The notes beneath the pieces were generated by a model. It saw nothing but the letters and a program-made list of their open reading frames with translations, was not told the DNA's origin and made no database searches. Of a DNA stretch of 64,000 nt, positions 25,666-37,179 are shown one piece after another; positions within the stretch are counted from its first letter, which is position 1; every line of letters begins with the position of its first letter. The translations under genes were made by a program, and so were the position numbers. Source of the stretch: Burhinus oedicnemus (lineage: Eukaryota; Chordata; Aves; Charadriiformes; Burhinidae); assembly GCA_008921705.1 (NCBI GenBank), contig VFFE01007126.1, positions 2,077,745 through 2,141,744 of the forward strand. Direction: 5' to 3'.

Positions 25666-26529
25666 GTCAGGCCTAACTGTGTGGCTCTTTTGGCAACAAA
25701 GTCATGCCAGAATGGTCCATGCCTAAAGGTTGTACACCTAATTAATTCTTAAAGATAGCTGGAGATGGAGCTTTCTACCATCTTTTTGCAACTTTGTGCT
25801 GTTGGAGGAGTCTCCAGGAGGAGAATTAAACTGTTTGTGATCTAGATGGAATAGGCAGTAAGAAACTATATTGCCAAAAGTTAAGCACAACTTACTGAGA
25901 GCAGTACAAGAAACAGTGGGGGAGTGGAATCTCTGCCTGAAAGAGGGTGCAGACTTTTTGAAGGAGGCATGGAATCAGCACTTTGGTAGAGAGGCCAAGT
26001 GCCCCTATTGGAGAAATAGAGAGGCAACAGAAAGTGGTGGTCAGGCTCATGTTTTGGGGAAACTCAGGGCTTTTAATATGGAAAGTCACAGTCTGCCCTT
26101 ATAACCGTGCTGTGTGAATCTGCCTAGGAAACTTCCATCTTATCCTTACATATGATAATGGAGCTGACACATGTTATCTCCTCTGCCTTCACAGAAGCTG
26201 GACTTGGTTGAAATGACCAGTCACTCAGATTTTAGGTTCAGCAGTGAGACTGTCCTTTTCACAGAGTGAGAAAAAGAAAAGTAGGCAGGCTGGAACTGAT
26301 TGACCCACAGATACCAAAAGGGTGATAAAGAATCCATGAGCATTGGTTTTGGGGTTTTTTTTTGCTTTGTAAGATGTTACAGTCAGCAATGAGGCTATTA
26401 TCTTGGCAGAGGATAAAGAGTCTAATAGTATAGAGGTCAGATGACCCATTGGTAAAGTATATTAAAAAAAAAGAAAACAGAATAAGTTCTTTGGTAAGAA
26501 TAGAATTTGCCATTGCTTATTTTGTAAAG
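25666..26529. other. Non-coding stretch between two CR1 copies
   Basis: No gene or repeat was recognised. The 77-codon frame at 25871-26104 (+) has no familiar domain and is overlapped antisense by another open frame at 25892-26089. T-rich and A-rich runs occur at about 26349-26362 and 26463-26472. Confidence 0.55.
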
Positions 26530-26698
26530 TAAGATGAAGAAAAAGCAGAGGTATTCAATGCATTTTTTGCCTCAGTCTTTAATAAGATTGATAGACCTTG
26601 GGCTGCTGGGTCCCCTGCATCAGAGGACTATGAGTGTGGGAACAGTGATTTTCCACTTGTGAACATTGAAATTGTAAGGGACCAGCTGTATCAGCTGA

Positions 26699-27480
26699 AT
26701 GTTCACAAGTCCATGGGGCCTGATGGGACCCACCTCAATCATCTACCAAAGGTCTTGGGAATCTGAGGAGGTCCCTGCTGACTGGAAGACAGCCAACGTT
26801 ATTTCAGTCTACAAAAAGGACATAAGGGAAGACCCAGAGAACTATAGACCTGTTAGTCTAACCTCAGTTCCTGGAAAAATAGTGGAGAAGATTGTACTGA
26901 ATACTACTGAAAGGCATTTAAAGAATAATGCAATTGTCAGGCACGGTCAACATGGGTTCACAATGGGAAAGTCCCGTTTAACTAATTTGATATCCTTCCA
27001 TGATAAGGTTACTCACCCAGTGGATGAAGGAAAGGTGGTGGATGTAGTTTTTCTGGATTTTATTAAGGCTTTTGATACTGTCCTTTACAGCATCCTTCTG
27101 GACAAGTTGTCCAACTGTAGGATGAACGGCTTCATAGTGCACTGGGTGAAGAACTGGCTGAAGCACAGAGCTCAAAGGGTTATGGTGAATGGGGCTACAG
27201 CTGGCTGGCAACTGGTCACCAGTAGTGCTCCTGAGGGTTCAATTCTAGGGCCAGTCCTATTCAATATATTTATCAACTATCTGGATGCAGGAGTTGAACA
27301 CACCACTACAAGTTTGCTGATGATAACAAACTGGGAGGTGCTGTTGACGGTCTTGAGGGACAAGAGGCCTTGCAGAGGGATCTAGATAGATTGGAGCATT
27401 GGTCTATGATTAATGGGATGAAATTTAAGAAGCCAAAATGCCGGATTCTGCACCTAGGGTGGAGTAACACTGGGCACAAG
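26699..27480 (+). pseudogene. CR1 reverse transcriptase domain, frameshifted
   Basis: The frame 26699-27385 keeps the RT core: EEVPADWKTANV, ENYRPVSLTSVPGKIVEKI, motif A FLDFIKAFD at 27050-27076 with its catalytic Asp, and the [12 protein letters not shown] block. Motif C (FADD, 27313-27324) is present in the DNA but in a different frame from motif A, so a single indel at about 27300-27312 has destroyed the enzyme. After it, in the shifted frame, NKLGGAV, LDRLEHW and MKFKK-type CR1 sequence continues to about 27480. Function in an intact element would be target-primed reverse transcription of CR1 RNA. This copy cannot make it. Confidence 0.95.
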
Positions 27481-27644
27481 TATAAATTGGGATAGGAGTG
27501 GCTGGAGAGCTGCCCTGCAGAAAAGGATCTGGAGGTGCTGGTTGACAGCAGGCCAATAGGAGTCAGCAGTGTGCCCTGGCAGCCAAAAGGGCAAACCACA
27601 TCCTGGGGGCCATCAAACACAGTATAAGCAGCTGGTCAAAAGAG

Positions 27645-28136
27645 GTGATTATCCTGCTGTGTTCAGTGTTGGTACACCCTCACCTGGAGTACTGTGTGCA
27701 GTTCTGGGCCCCACAATTTAAGAAGGATGTGAAGGTCCTTGAATGTGTCCAGAGGAGGGGAACAAATCTGGAAGGAACGTCCTATGAGGAGCAGCAAAGG
27801 TCTTTGGGTTTGTCTAGTTTGGAGAAAAGGAGGCTGAGAGGCGACCTTATTGCTCTCTACAGCTTCCTGAGGAAGGGAAGTGGAGAGGGAGGTGCCAAGC
27901 TCTTCTCCCTGCGATCCAGTGATATGACACATGGGAATGGTTCAAAGCTGCACCAGAGGAGGTTTAGACTGGGCATTAGGAAGCATTTCTATACCAAGAG
28001 AGTATCAAACAATGGGACAAGCTTCCTAGAGAGGGGGTCAATGCCCCAAGCCTGGCAGTGTTTAAGAGGCATTTGGACAATGCCCTTAGTAACATCCTTT
28101 AACTTTTGGTCAACCCTGAAGTGGTCAGGCAGTTGA
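27645..28136 (+). pseudogene. CR1 ORF2 C-terminal region, open but disconnected
   Basis: A 163-codon open stretch encodes the region after the RT: VHPHLEYCVQFWAPQFKKDV, then [28 protein letters not shown], and FRLGIRKHFYTKRV. These blocks are in the usual CR1 order. It is separated from the RT core by frameshifts and a stop around 27386-27495. Near its end (about 28010-28060) the frame has slipped relative to the expected WN.LP..V..A.SL motif. It is relic coding sequence only. Confidence 0.93.
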
Positions 28137-28172
28137 ACTAGATGATTGTTGTAGGTCCTTTCCAACTGAAGT

Positions 28173-28288
28173 ATTCTATTCTATTCTATTCTATTCTATT
28201 CTATTCTATTCTATTCTATTCTATTCTATTCTATTCTATTCTATTCTATTCTATTCTATTCTATTCTATTCTATTCTATTCTATTCTA
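28173..28288. repeat. ATTCT pentanucleotide microsatellite (about 23 uninterrupted copies)
   Basis: 116 bp of essentially perfect ATTCT units directly abut the 3' end of the CR1 copy at 26530-28172. Avian CR1 elements end in a short repeat related to ATTCTATG, so this array probably grew from the element's own tail by slippage. The lack of interruptions suggests a highly length-variable locus. The true length may differ if the assembly collapsed it. Confidence 0.99.
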
Positions 28289-31200
28289 ATGTACCACATT
28301 TCTGGTTTCATGTTGTAGACTTCGAAGTGTTTGGGTCACGTAAGCTTTTTATTTCTGCAGAGCAGTGTTGCACAAACGGGTGCTCTAAAGAAGCACCCTT
28401 TCCAAAGCAGCTGGAGCAGGCTGCCAGAGCAAATGAACTGCACACAGCCATGGTAGGGCACTTCCTGCATTTCTAGTAGGGAGGGTGACAAGGAGTGTGG
28501 GGAAGCAGCTGGACAGACCTTTCTTACACCCTGGTGAATGACAGGTGGGATCGGAACTTTATTTGCTGGGCAGGCTTCAGTTAGAATTCTGCCAGTTTTT
28601 GTAGTCAGTCTGTTTCCTGTTACTTTGGCAAGCATCTAAAGAATGGACTGAGGACTGGGCAGTCCTAGGGTTTCCAGGTAGTTGGAGAAACTGTCCATCC
28701 TGAGAACAGGGATCTCTGTGCCTGGGGATGGGAACTTCGTGATGAGTTTCCAAGTGTCATGCCTCTGAACCAGTTCTACTGCATGAATGACCTCAGGTTG
28801 AAGGTCCCATGCCCTCTGAGTCCCACAGCTCTGGACTTTTACTGTTTAAGCTTCTCTGGGGCTGGGGTCTGAGGAATCCTGGCCATTGCAGACTGCAGTT
28901 GGCACAGTAATAACATGCTGGTTATGCAGAAGGGCACCACTAACCCATTTTAGACTAGTATTCAATAATGCACAGCTGTTACTGTTACTATTAACAATAA
29001 TTGTGTTCGATCCAGTTGGTGACTGCCAGGGATCTTAGGAAACACATTTCATTTTGGAAGCACCTTGTGTTTAAGCGTTTCTGAAACTAAATATGGCTGG
29101 ACTTCAGTTCTGTGAGAATTTGCAAGTGTTTGACTTTTCCTCCCAAAGCAGGCTGAAAAATATTCTGGTAATTTGGAAATTATCACAGAATGGAAATTCA
29201 TTTCCCTGGCCAGTACTTGATTCAAGTACTCATCTACCAGCAAAAAGCTTCCTAGCCTTCAATTAAGTTTGAAGTCCGTGCCTTTGTGTTGTACCTCTGC
29301 TTTTCTTTCCACAACCTGTTTGAGATTCTTCCTACCTTCCCTTACTGTTGGGTATGATGGCGCTTGGAATCTATTAAGAAACCGTAAGAATGCCAAGAAG
29401 TTTATTTTCTTGTGAGATTATATATGACATTTGAAGAATAACACTTCAGCTAACAATCCCTTCTCCCCTCTAGTGAGACTGCTTACTTTTGACTGAATTT
29501 AAAAAAAACAAAATGTAAATAATAAAACTGAATGCTTCTTGTTTAGATCTTCCTCATGAATGTGGTCTTACTCTCAGAATGTCTGATATGGTGATGCAGA
29601 CCAGGACCACCCTTCATTCAGTGCTTAATTTTAGGCCTCCAGATTGGAAAACCTTGGCCTACAGTCATGAGTATTCATTCTTTGTGCACCTTTCAGAAGA
29701 CAAGTCTGATTGTCTTACTTTGTTTTTGAGTCATTATTCTCTGTGCTTTGTTTTTGCCAAATGTCAAAATATAGCTGTTTCTCTGCTTCAGGGATATATT
29801 ACACTAAGTGCCCTGGAAAAAAAAAATTGGCAAATGATATAATACTCTGGAAAAGAGAAAGAAATTTGGATGGTCCTGGGGAAAAAAAGAAAAAAGAAAA
29901 AGAAAAAAGAAAAAGAGTGACCTTGCATCATACAGCTGGCAAATTTTGCCAAGCCAACAGCCAGCCAGAGTTAATATGGTTTTACTCTCAGTAAACCTGC
30001 AGCAATTCTCTTACAGTTTCACTACACTGTTTATGAAAAGCTGAGCTAGTCTGGAAAGCATTACATGAAAGACAATTCTAGGAAAAAGGGAAAAAACCCT
30101 GTAATCATTGACAGTGCTGAAGCCTGGTTTTTGAATGTACATTAGAACCCATAAAAGTAAATACTGAAGAATGGAGAGAATGTGTTACTTCCTGATTTTA
30201 AAACAATAATACACTTTCTACTATAGCAACTACTAAATTTAGTGACTATCTCATCTATGTCTCTATACAGAAGGAGAGAGCAAGGATGCTTAGGATACAC
30301 GTGCCTTTGCACATGTTCCATTTCAAAAGCTGCTCAGGGCTGGCATGCATAGTCTGAAGTAATCAGTTATTCCCGGTGCCAGAATAAGATTTTCAAGGCA
30401 GCCCGCTTCAGTACTGCAGCCATACTGCGGCCATACCCGCTCTTCGCAACTACGAATACAGCATCCCTGCCACCATCACGTCTAGAGTTTAGGTGGAGAA
30501 GTATCAACGATCAAGGTGGGATCACTGCATATATTTACATACATATACACACACATACACACTTTCACGGAGGATATACTTGCCCTCTCATGCCTGGGGT
30601 TTGCATGTGTGGATGAGAGTGTTTCAGCTACACTTTTTTCCCTCTTGCTGCCTATTCTGTCCGCTTCTGGTGTGGTGTTGGCATAGCTCTGCAGGGCAAT
30701 GGGTCTTTGGGCACACCTAGACTTTGTTATGGAGTACATCTCTGGACAGCCTGGTTGCTGAGCCTGCTGTGAGCTGGAAAGAAGGTTGGTACTTCCAGAG
30801 GTGCTGAGTACCCGTTGCCACTGTACTGCTGTGACATGGGTGACTGTCTTTACAGAGGGCTTGTGAGCTCAGGTGCCTCTGCACTGTATGCAACTGCACT
30901 GTGTACATGTATCTCAGAATAAATTACCACCTTAAATGCCTAGACGTTATCAGGCCTGTAAATACCCTCTTGCAACTACATGTAATAAGAACGTACTCTT
31001 TCTAAGCGTCCTGCCACTGAAGTGGGTGTGAAGGGGTCAGCATAGAAAGTGGTTTCCAAAATAGAGAGCTGCCATCCAGAACAGTTTCATATTTGGAAAA
31101 AGAAAATGCCATGTGTAATGTCTCCAGGTGTATTTCTGCCGTCATCTCTCATGAATAAACTCAAAGGCTTTTGAGATCTTTAAATTTAGGGTGAAGCAAA

Positions 31201-33019
31201 ACCATATTTTTTTTGGTTGACTGAGAACTGTAACTTCCCATCTACCAATGACATTCAAATGCAAAGTATCTAAAATGAGTTAAGCAGTAACACAGCCTCC
31301 TGGGGTTTTCACCATTTCTTCTCCAGTTCACTATTTGTGATTACAATACACAAGACTAACATTTTTAGGATCTTTAATGTGTCTAGACTGCATTTTTGGA
31401 AGTTCCCAATCACACGAAAGCTTAAAGTTCACTGTTTTTCAGTTAAATGTGGGTGCCTAAAGTGGGGATTTAATCTCTTAACTCACACAATTGCTTTCTA
31501 GATTAGAACTCTAGCCCTGGGTTTGCCGCATGCCTGTAAGAAACACACACTAGGTCACCGCTGGTTGTCCCAGCTTGAGCCCTTGGAAGCATTGGGCTTG
31601 CAGGAAAGCAAAGGGACTTTAATCATCTTTTGAAAGGCTTGAGTGTGAGGTCTTTTGTTGGCTTATTAGGCTATGGGAGGAGTCCATTAGATTTTCCCTG
31701 TGCTGGCTGAGCTGAGCTACCACATCAGAGTATTGATGTGGAATTATCATGTAAGCATATGGGTGAACCAAAGCTGGGGCTGCTTAAAGACACATGAACA
31801 CATCTGGGTTTTTGTTCAAGCCCTATCTCATTGTTTTAGTTGTAAAAATTGCTTGTTAATTGTTGTCATGGGCCCAGCTTAAAACATCAGAGTCACTTCT
31901 GGGATCTTGCTGTTCTAAGGGACTCTTAGTCTTTTGCTGGGACAGTAGGACAAATCACAGAAAATCAGGTCTGTCCCAGCTGTATTTGTCTGGCAACCAT
32001 CAAGGACTCCAGAGGCAAACCAGTTCAAACACATGGGTGAGTGCCTTCAGAACAGAAAAAAAATGTTAGTGGGAATTTAGACTCTTTGAAAATCTACTCT
32101 TTTTAGCTGCAGCCTATGCTGCAAGATTTGTGAACAATTTTGTCCAGCTGTTGGTTATGAGCGTTCACTCTGTAAACAAAAGAAACCCCCATGCCACCTT
32201 GTACGGCGTGTTCCGGCCAGGACCGTGCTTTGGGGCAGGCCCAGTGGGTAAGGTAAGAAGTCAGTGAGGAAATCTGCTTGTGCTCAACTCTTTTATGGGA
32301 ATATTTGCATCACACAACTTGGAATATTGGAAAGAGAAACACTGGTATGGGTTACACATTTGTCCTAAACCAGAGGTTGTATTTTATGACATCTGGTTTG
32401 GCCACTGGAGGTCAGTGTTTTGGAGCGGAATGGACATAATATTCCCTGTCTGTTTGGTAATCCTCCGTTACGGCCATAAAGACAGGAAGCACTGTAGCAG
32501 ACCTTTCCGTGCGTCATTGTGGTGTTTAGTATGTGTCATCTTGGCTTGACATGGGAATATGAGTACATTCAGCAGCAGTCAAGGGGTTATATTTTTTAAT
32601 AGTGTGAGAACAGCTGCAGAGAACATAGTTATTACTCACAGATTATGTAATGAAGTTGCATGTTGCAGAGTGCAATCGTGGTTTCGTGTGCTAGATACAC
32701 TTTACTGACGTCACTGCATAATGTGAAACTTGGGCAAAACATTAGCAGAGCAAATAGGAATAATTGCCTAATAGTACATCATGCTTAATCTAGAGCTCTG
32801 AAATCAGCTCTAGCAGCTTTGGCTCTTCTACTTGTGTGGCTCTCACTGGCCTCCCCCTGCCCCACAACCCCCTTCCCTTCTGCTGGTGCTGAGAACATGG
32901 AGTAGGTGGGAAAGGAGGCACGTGTACATACTCTCTCCATGTTGCTTTCTTTTCTTCCATGTTGCTGAGACTGGGAGGGTCTTCAAATAAAGGTAAGTAA
33001 CTAGTAGCGTACCCCACCA
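28289..33019. other. Non-coding stretch, low-complexity tracts only
   Basis: No gene, RNA or interspersed repeat was recognised. The part 28330-28960 is somewhat richer in G and C than average, but no CR1 similarity was seen there. Low-complexity tracts: a 40-nt purine run (A with spaced G) at 29878-29917, an 11-bp tandem pair at 30412-30433 (TACTGCAGCCA/TACTGCGGCCA), and a CA/TA-rich tract at about 30533-30563. The last 25-30 bp before 33020 contain a second imperfect version of the CR1 sequence that starts at about 33030. Confidence 0.55.
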
Positions 33020-34014
33020 GTGGCCAGTAATCAGCGGTATATCCAAGGGGTCAGTTCTGGGTCCAAGCCTGTTTAACATCTTCATTAATGATCTTGATGA
33101 TGGTGCAGAGTGCATTTTGGCAAGTTTGCAGATGATACAAATCTGGGAGGCGTGGCTGATATGCCAGAGGGTTATGCTGCCACTAAGAGGGACTTCAACA
33201 TGCTGGAAAAATGGGGTGAAAGGAACCTCATGAAGTTCAACAAGGGGAAGTGCAAAGTCTTGCAGCTGGGGAGGAAAACCCCCATGTACCAGTACGTGAT
33301 GGGGGGCACCCAGCTGAAAAACAGATTGGGAGAAAAGGACCTTCGGGGTCCTGGTGGACACCGTGTTGATCATAAGCCAGGAATGTGCCCTTGTGGCAAA
33401 GAAGGCTAATGGTATCCTGGGCTGCATTAGTGTTGCCAGCAGGCTGAGGGATGCGATCTTTCCCATCTCCTCAGCACTGGTGAGGCCACACCTGGAATAC
33501 TGGGCCCAGTTCTGGGCTCCTCAGTTCAATAGAGAGATGGACGTACTGGACAGAGTTCAATCAAGCACCATGGAGATGATTAAGGGACTGGAGCATCTTT
33601 CCTATGATGAAAGGCTGAGAGAGCTGGGACTGTTCAGCCTGGAGAAGAGAAGACTCAGGGGGCCCTCGCCGATGTATATAAATACCTGAAGGAAGAGTCA
33701 AAGAGGACAGAGCCAGGCTTTTGTCACTGGTGCCCAGTGTCAGGACAAGAGGCAATGGGCACACACTAAAACACAGGAGGTTCTCTCCAAATATCAGGAA
33801 ACGCTTTTTTACTGTGAGGGTGACCAAGCACTGATAGAAGTTGCCCAGGGAGGTTATGGAGTCTCCCTCCCTCCTCGGAGGTATTCAAAAGCTATCTGGA
33901 CACAGTGCTAGGCAACTGGCTCTAGGTGGCCCTTCTTGAGCAGGAGGGTTGGACCAGATGACCTCCAGAGGTCCCTTCCAACATCAACCGCTCTGTGACT
34001 GTGTGATTCTGTGA
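33020..34014 (+). mobile_element. CR1 LINE, 5'-truncated, about 1 kb
   Basis: The copy starts just before RT motif C (SGSKPV region) and runs to the 3' tail, ending CTGTGTGATTCTGTGA at 34014. Recognisable ordered blocks: [13 protein letters not shown] (FADD at 33125-33136), [17 protein letters not shown], the ANGILGCI block, [33 protein letters not shown], then the 3' UTR block with GACCAGATGACCTCCAGAGG. Frame changes occur near 33340-33360 and 33660-33670, so ORF2 is broken. The tail and body differ from the copies at 13281 and 55121, indicating another CR1 subfamily (in my judgement the F/B/Y-like group). A long antisense open frame (32843-33466, -) is a by-product of this element. Confidence 0.97.
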
Positions 34015-35300
34015 GAAGGCCTCACTTTCCTCCTCCTGTCCTCCTCTCTTCATTTCTTCTCCTGTCTCCTGAGCAGACTTATGCTCTCCATATTGGTGGG
34101 GACAGCAGTAAAGTGTGGGTGTGCTGCGAGGGGCTGAGTAGACAGGAGTGCTGCATCTCTCACGTGCTTAGCAGAGCAAAACTGAATACACTCAGAGATT
34201 TGGTTCAGAGCTCTACCTGTCCTCCTGTTCCTCATGGAGGTAGATTATGACAGCAGGTCCTCTTCACCCACCCAAGGGAGGTCAGGCTAGCTGGAAGCAG
34301 CAGGGGCTGGAGAAGCAAATGGAGTAGAGAGAGAGAGCGAGCCTCAACATCTAGCTCCTTGCAGACATCTCCCAGCCCCTCTATGTCACCATTATCCTCT
34401 GCCTTGCTCTGACTGACACTCTAATAATCTTTCCCAGCCTATACTTCTGCTCCACTCAAGAACTGCCACTTAGGAGGGAAAATAGATCATTTTGTCCCTG
34501 GCTGACAGGGCAACACAACTCACATCTAGAAAGTCTTCATCTGGCTTTTTTCATCATTACCATGTTACCAACATAGTCATAAATAAAGCCACACCTGAGA
34601 CATGCAGCCAAATTCTGCTCAGATTTTCACTGATTCAAGTCTGGAATGTATAATAAATTGAATGAACTAATTCCTGATTTACTGTGTCTTAGGAGAGAAA
34701 AGAACTTGGCTTGTTTGTAGTGTTTATCATTCAAATACATTTTCTATCAAATACAGAGATAGGTACAGGGAATGGAACAGCATGCTTGTGGGAAAGAGCC
34801 AGCCTATTCCTTACTGTATTTTTACATAGAGGAATAGATGCACCAACCTTCATTTTTTCTTTTCTGTCTTTCAAATGGAACGGTTGTGGTTAGAAGTATG
34901 TGTGGTTTGTCTCACCATTTTCAATTCCTTAATAAAAAGAGTTTTGCCTTCCAAAACTTTATTTCTGGTAGCTGAAAAGCGCAGATAATATTTTTTGTTT
35001 TAAAGGAGTGAGAAAGGCCAAAATATCTTGAGAAAAGTCAGATTTGTGTTAGATTTTCTTTCCTGCTGAAAGATTTTCACTGAAAGAAAACAGGTCACTC
35101 AGAAAACTGCCCAACTTTCCCGTCCTTGAACATGGGGCTATTTTGAAGGACTTCTGACAAAATGAGTATTTAATTCCAGTGTGCAACACAAAGGTGACTT
35201 CTGTGATACATTTATCTATGGAAGAGTTAATAGCGCTGAGGAAGGTTAGGCTTCATCATGTTTCACTGTTATTCTACATCTTCAGGGGCATAAGTACATA
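34015..35300. other. Spacer between two tail-to-tail CR1 copies
   Basis: No gene was recognised. 34020-34540 is pyrimidine- and purine-rich, with a short AG run at about 34327-34341. The 79-codon (+) and 61-codon (-) frames at 34011-34250 overlap antisense and look like chance. Confidence 0.55.
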
Positions 35301-35675
35301 GAAACATAGAATCATAGAATCACAAAATGGTTTGGGTTGGAAGGGACCTTAAAGATCATCTAGTTCCAACCCCTCTGCCATGGCCAGTGACACCTTCCAC
35401 TAGACCAGGTTGCTCAAAGCCCCATCCAGCCTGGCCTTAAACATTCCCAGGGATGGGGCATCCACAGCATCTCTGGGCAACCTGTTCCAGTGTCTTACCA
35501 CCCTCACAGTAAAGAATTTCTTCCCAATGTCTAATCTAAATCTATCCTCTTTCAGTCTAAACTGTTACCCATCGTCCTATCATTACACTCCGTGATAAAG
35601 AGACCCTCTCCACCTGTCCCTGTCCTTCTCATGTTGGGGGCCCCGGAGCTGGATGCTGTACTGCATGACCACCTT
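35301..35675 (-). mobile_element. CR1 LINE, minus strand, 3' end with internal deletion
   Basis: The 3' tail lies at 35301-35325 (AGAATCATAGAATCAC), followed by the reverse complement of the standard CR1 3' UTR and the C-terminal ORF2 (35420-35600). At about 35612-35622 the sequence jumps from the CCCTCTCCA block directly to the CTTCTCATGTTGGGGG block. In the sister minus-strand copy these two blocks (56973-56979 and 57156-57170) are separated by about 175 bp, so this copy carries an internal deletion of roughly that size. Similarity ends at about 35675. Confidence 0.96.
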
Positions 35676-37179
35676 GATCCTGCAACATAATTTAAGTTAA
35701 ACAATAGAAGGCAGATTCTTGCAGTGCAATTTCGAACACCCTTTCCTGAAAACATCCTGCCCAAGAAGTGCTCTGTCTCTTTTTTTTCCCAGGGCTGAAT
35801 TTTTAGTAATTCTCTTGCTGTTTGCTTGACCTTTTTGTTGGTCTCTCTCACAATTGCTTCAATGTGTTTCTGTATTTCATGTACTTCATTAAATAACACC
35901 CACTGAAACATCCTATGATTCATTAGCTTATTGTGTCATGGGTCCTGCAAGAGGGCTGCATTTAGGTGGTGACTCCCACAGTTTAGTGTTCTGAACTTCA
36001 GTAGGAACTTCACATCTTTCCTCATTGAAAGATGACTGCCAGCATCAACAAAGTTTCCCCCCAAATACATCACAACGGCATGTTGCTGCTGGTGACAGAT
36101 GATAATGGAGGCCATTGAAGCTCACGTATTCATTTCAGCATAGTTCTGGAGCTTCCTTAGTCCTTGCCCTCAGAAAGTAACAAGCATTTCTGGTGGCAGA
36201 TAATTACAGGAATGGGTTAATGGGACAGGAAAACTGGTGGTACCAATGATGGCAGTACAAGAGGAAAGGTCTAATTCACTCACTCATCTGGGTGTTCATG
36301 GTAAAAAGCTGCCTGTGATACCATATGATCTCTCATACAGGAACTTCTGCAATGTCATGCTGGGGGTGTCGTGTCATACATTCAGTGCAGCCTTTCAAGA
36401 AAAATAACTTGAAGTGGAGTATGGAATACTATAAAAAGCAAGCTACCAGTGTGACAGCTGTTATGGCTGTGTCAGGTGTGGGTACATAAAGAAGATCAAA
36501 ATTATTGCAGGTTCGGAGAACATTACTTATATACACTCAGTTGGAAGACCATTTGAGATGCAACTATAGGAAACTCATGCTGAGAGAGGGGAGATTGAGT
36601 ATTTTATAAGCTTTCTCTGACTTAATAGAATGAGCCACAGCATTAGGTTGGAGCTGAATTATGTCTTCTGGCAGGACCTCAGGTCTGTAGTATAGTCCAA
36701 ATGCATCTGAGTGCCATGGCCTTTCCTTTCGCCATTGGCCCTGGCACAGGGCAGCAAATCACAGGGTGAGCCAGCAAGTTAGCTCTGCCACAGGAGTTCC
36801 CACAGAGGCTGTACAGATGGGCTTGGGATGCGAGAAGTTCCTTGGAGCATGAAGGGGAAGTGAAGAAGGAGGCAAAGGAATGAATCTCCTGCTGAAGACA
36901 TGAGCTGTGATGGAACTGCAGCCGTGGCCACCAGCAGAAAGCAACTGCTCATCTGCTGTGCAAAGTTATGCAGAGAAAAATATCATGAAACTGAAAGCCA
37001 CATTTAGTGCAGGAAATGACAATTGCCGCATTTTGCTCGTTGTAAGCCTCTAACTTGTGACTGAGTGCCAGATTCCTCAGCTGAAATTTTTATTGAAGCT
37101 TTAATCACCTGTGCTCTTGACTATTTCAGTTTCTTTTTTCCTGTCCCCATTTAAATGGCTGTTCTCTAAAGTACAGGAT
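35676..37179. other. Non-coding stretch, nothing recognised
   Basis: No gene, RNA or repeat was identified. The minus-strand frame 35552-35923 (123 codons) partly overlaps the CR1 copy, which supplies its C-terminal part; the rest resembles nothing I know. Confidence 0.55.

Larger units (their letters stand above)
26530..28172 (+). mobile_element. CR1 LINE, longest RT-bearing copy, 5'-truncated
   Basis: The copy begins inside ORF2, just after the endonuclease domain, with EEKAEVFNAFFASVF at about 26535-26580, and runs to the 3' end at about 28172, where it passes into an ATTCT microsatellite. It contains the CR1 GPDG motif (MGPDGTHL, about 26714), the NYRPVSLTSVPGK block, RT motif A, motif C and the C-terminal [17 protein letters not shown] block. 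ORF1 and the endonuclease are absent, as in nearly all avian CR1 copies. Near 26733 about 40-60 bp usually present between GPDG and SIIYQRSW have been lost. Decay is moderate; this is a younger insertion than those at 24620 and 44110. Confidence 0.97.

Noticed and set aside
29175..29190. TCACAGAATGG, resembling the start of a minus-strand CR1 tail
   Set aside because: It is not followed by the GGTTGGAAGGGACC block that must come next.
32843..33466. 207-codon open frame, minus strand
   Set aside because: It lies mostly antisense to the plus-strand CR1 at 33020-34014 and is explained by the reverse complement of CR1 ORF2.
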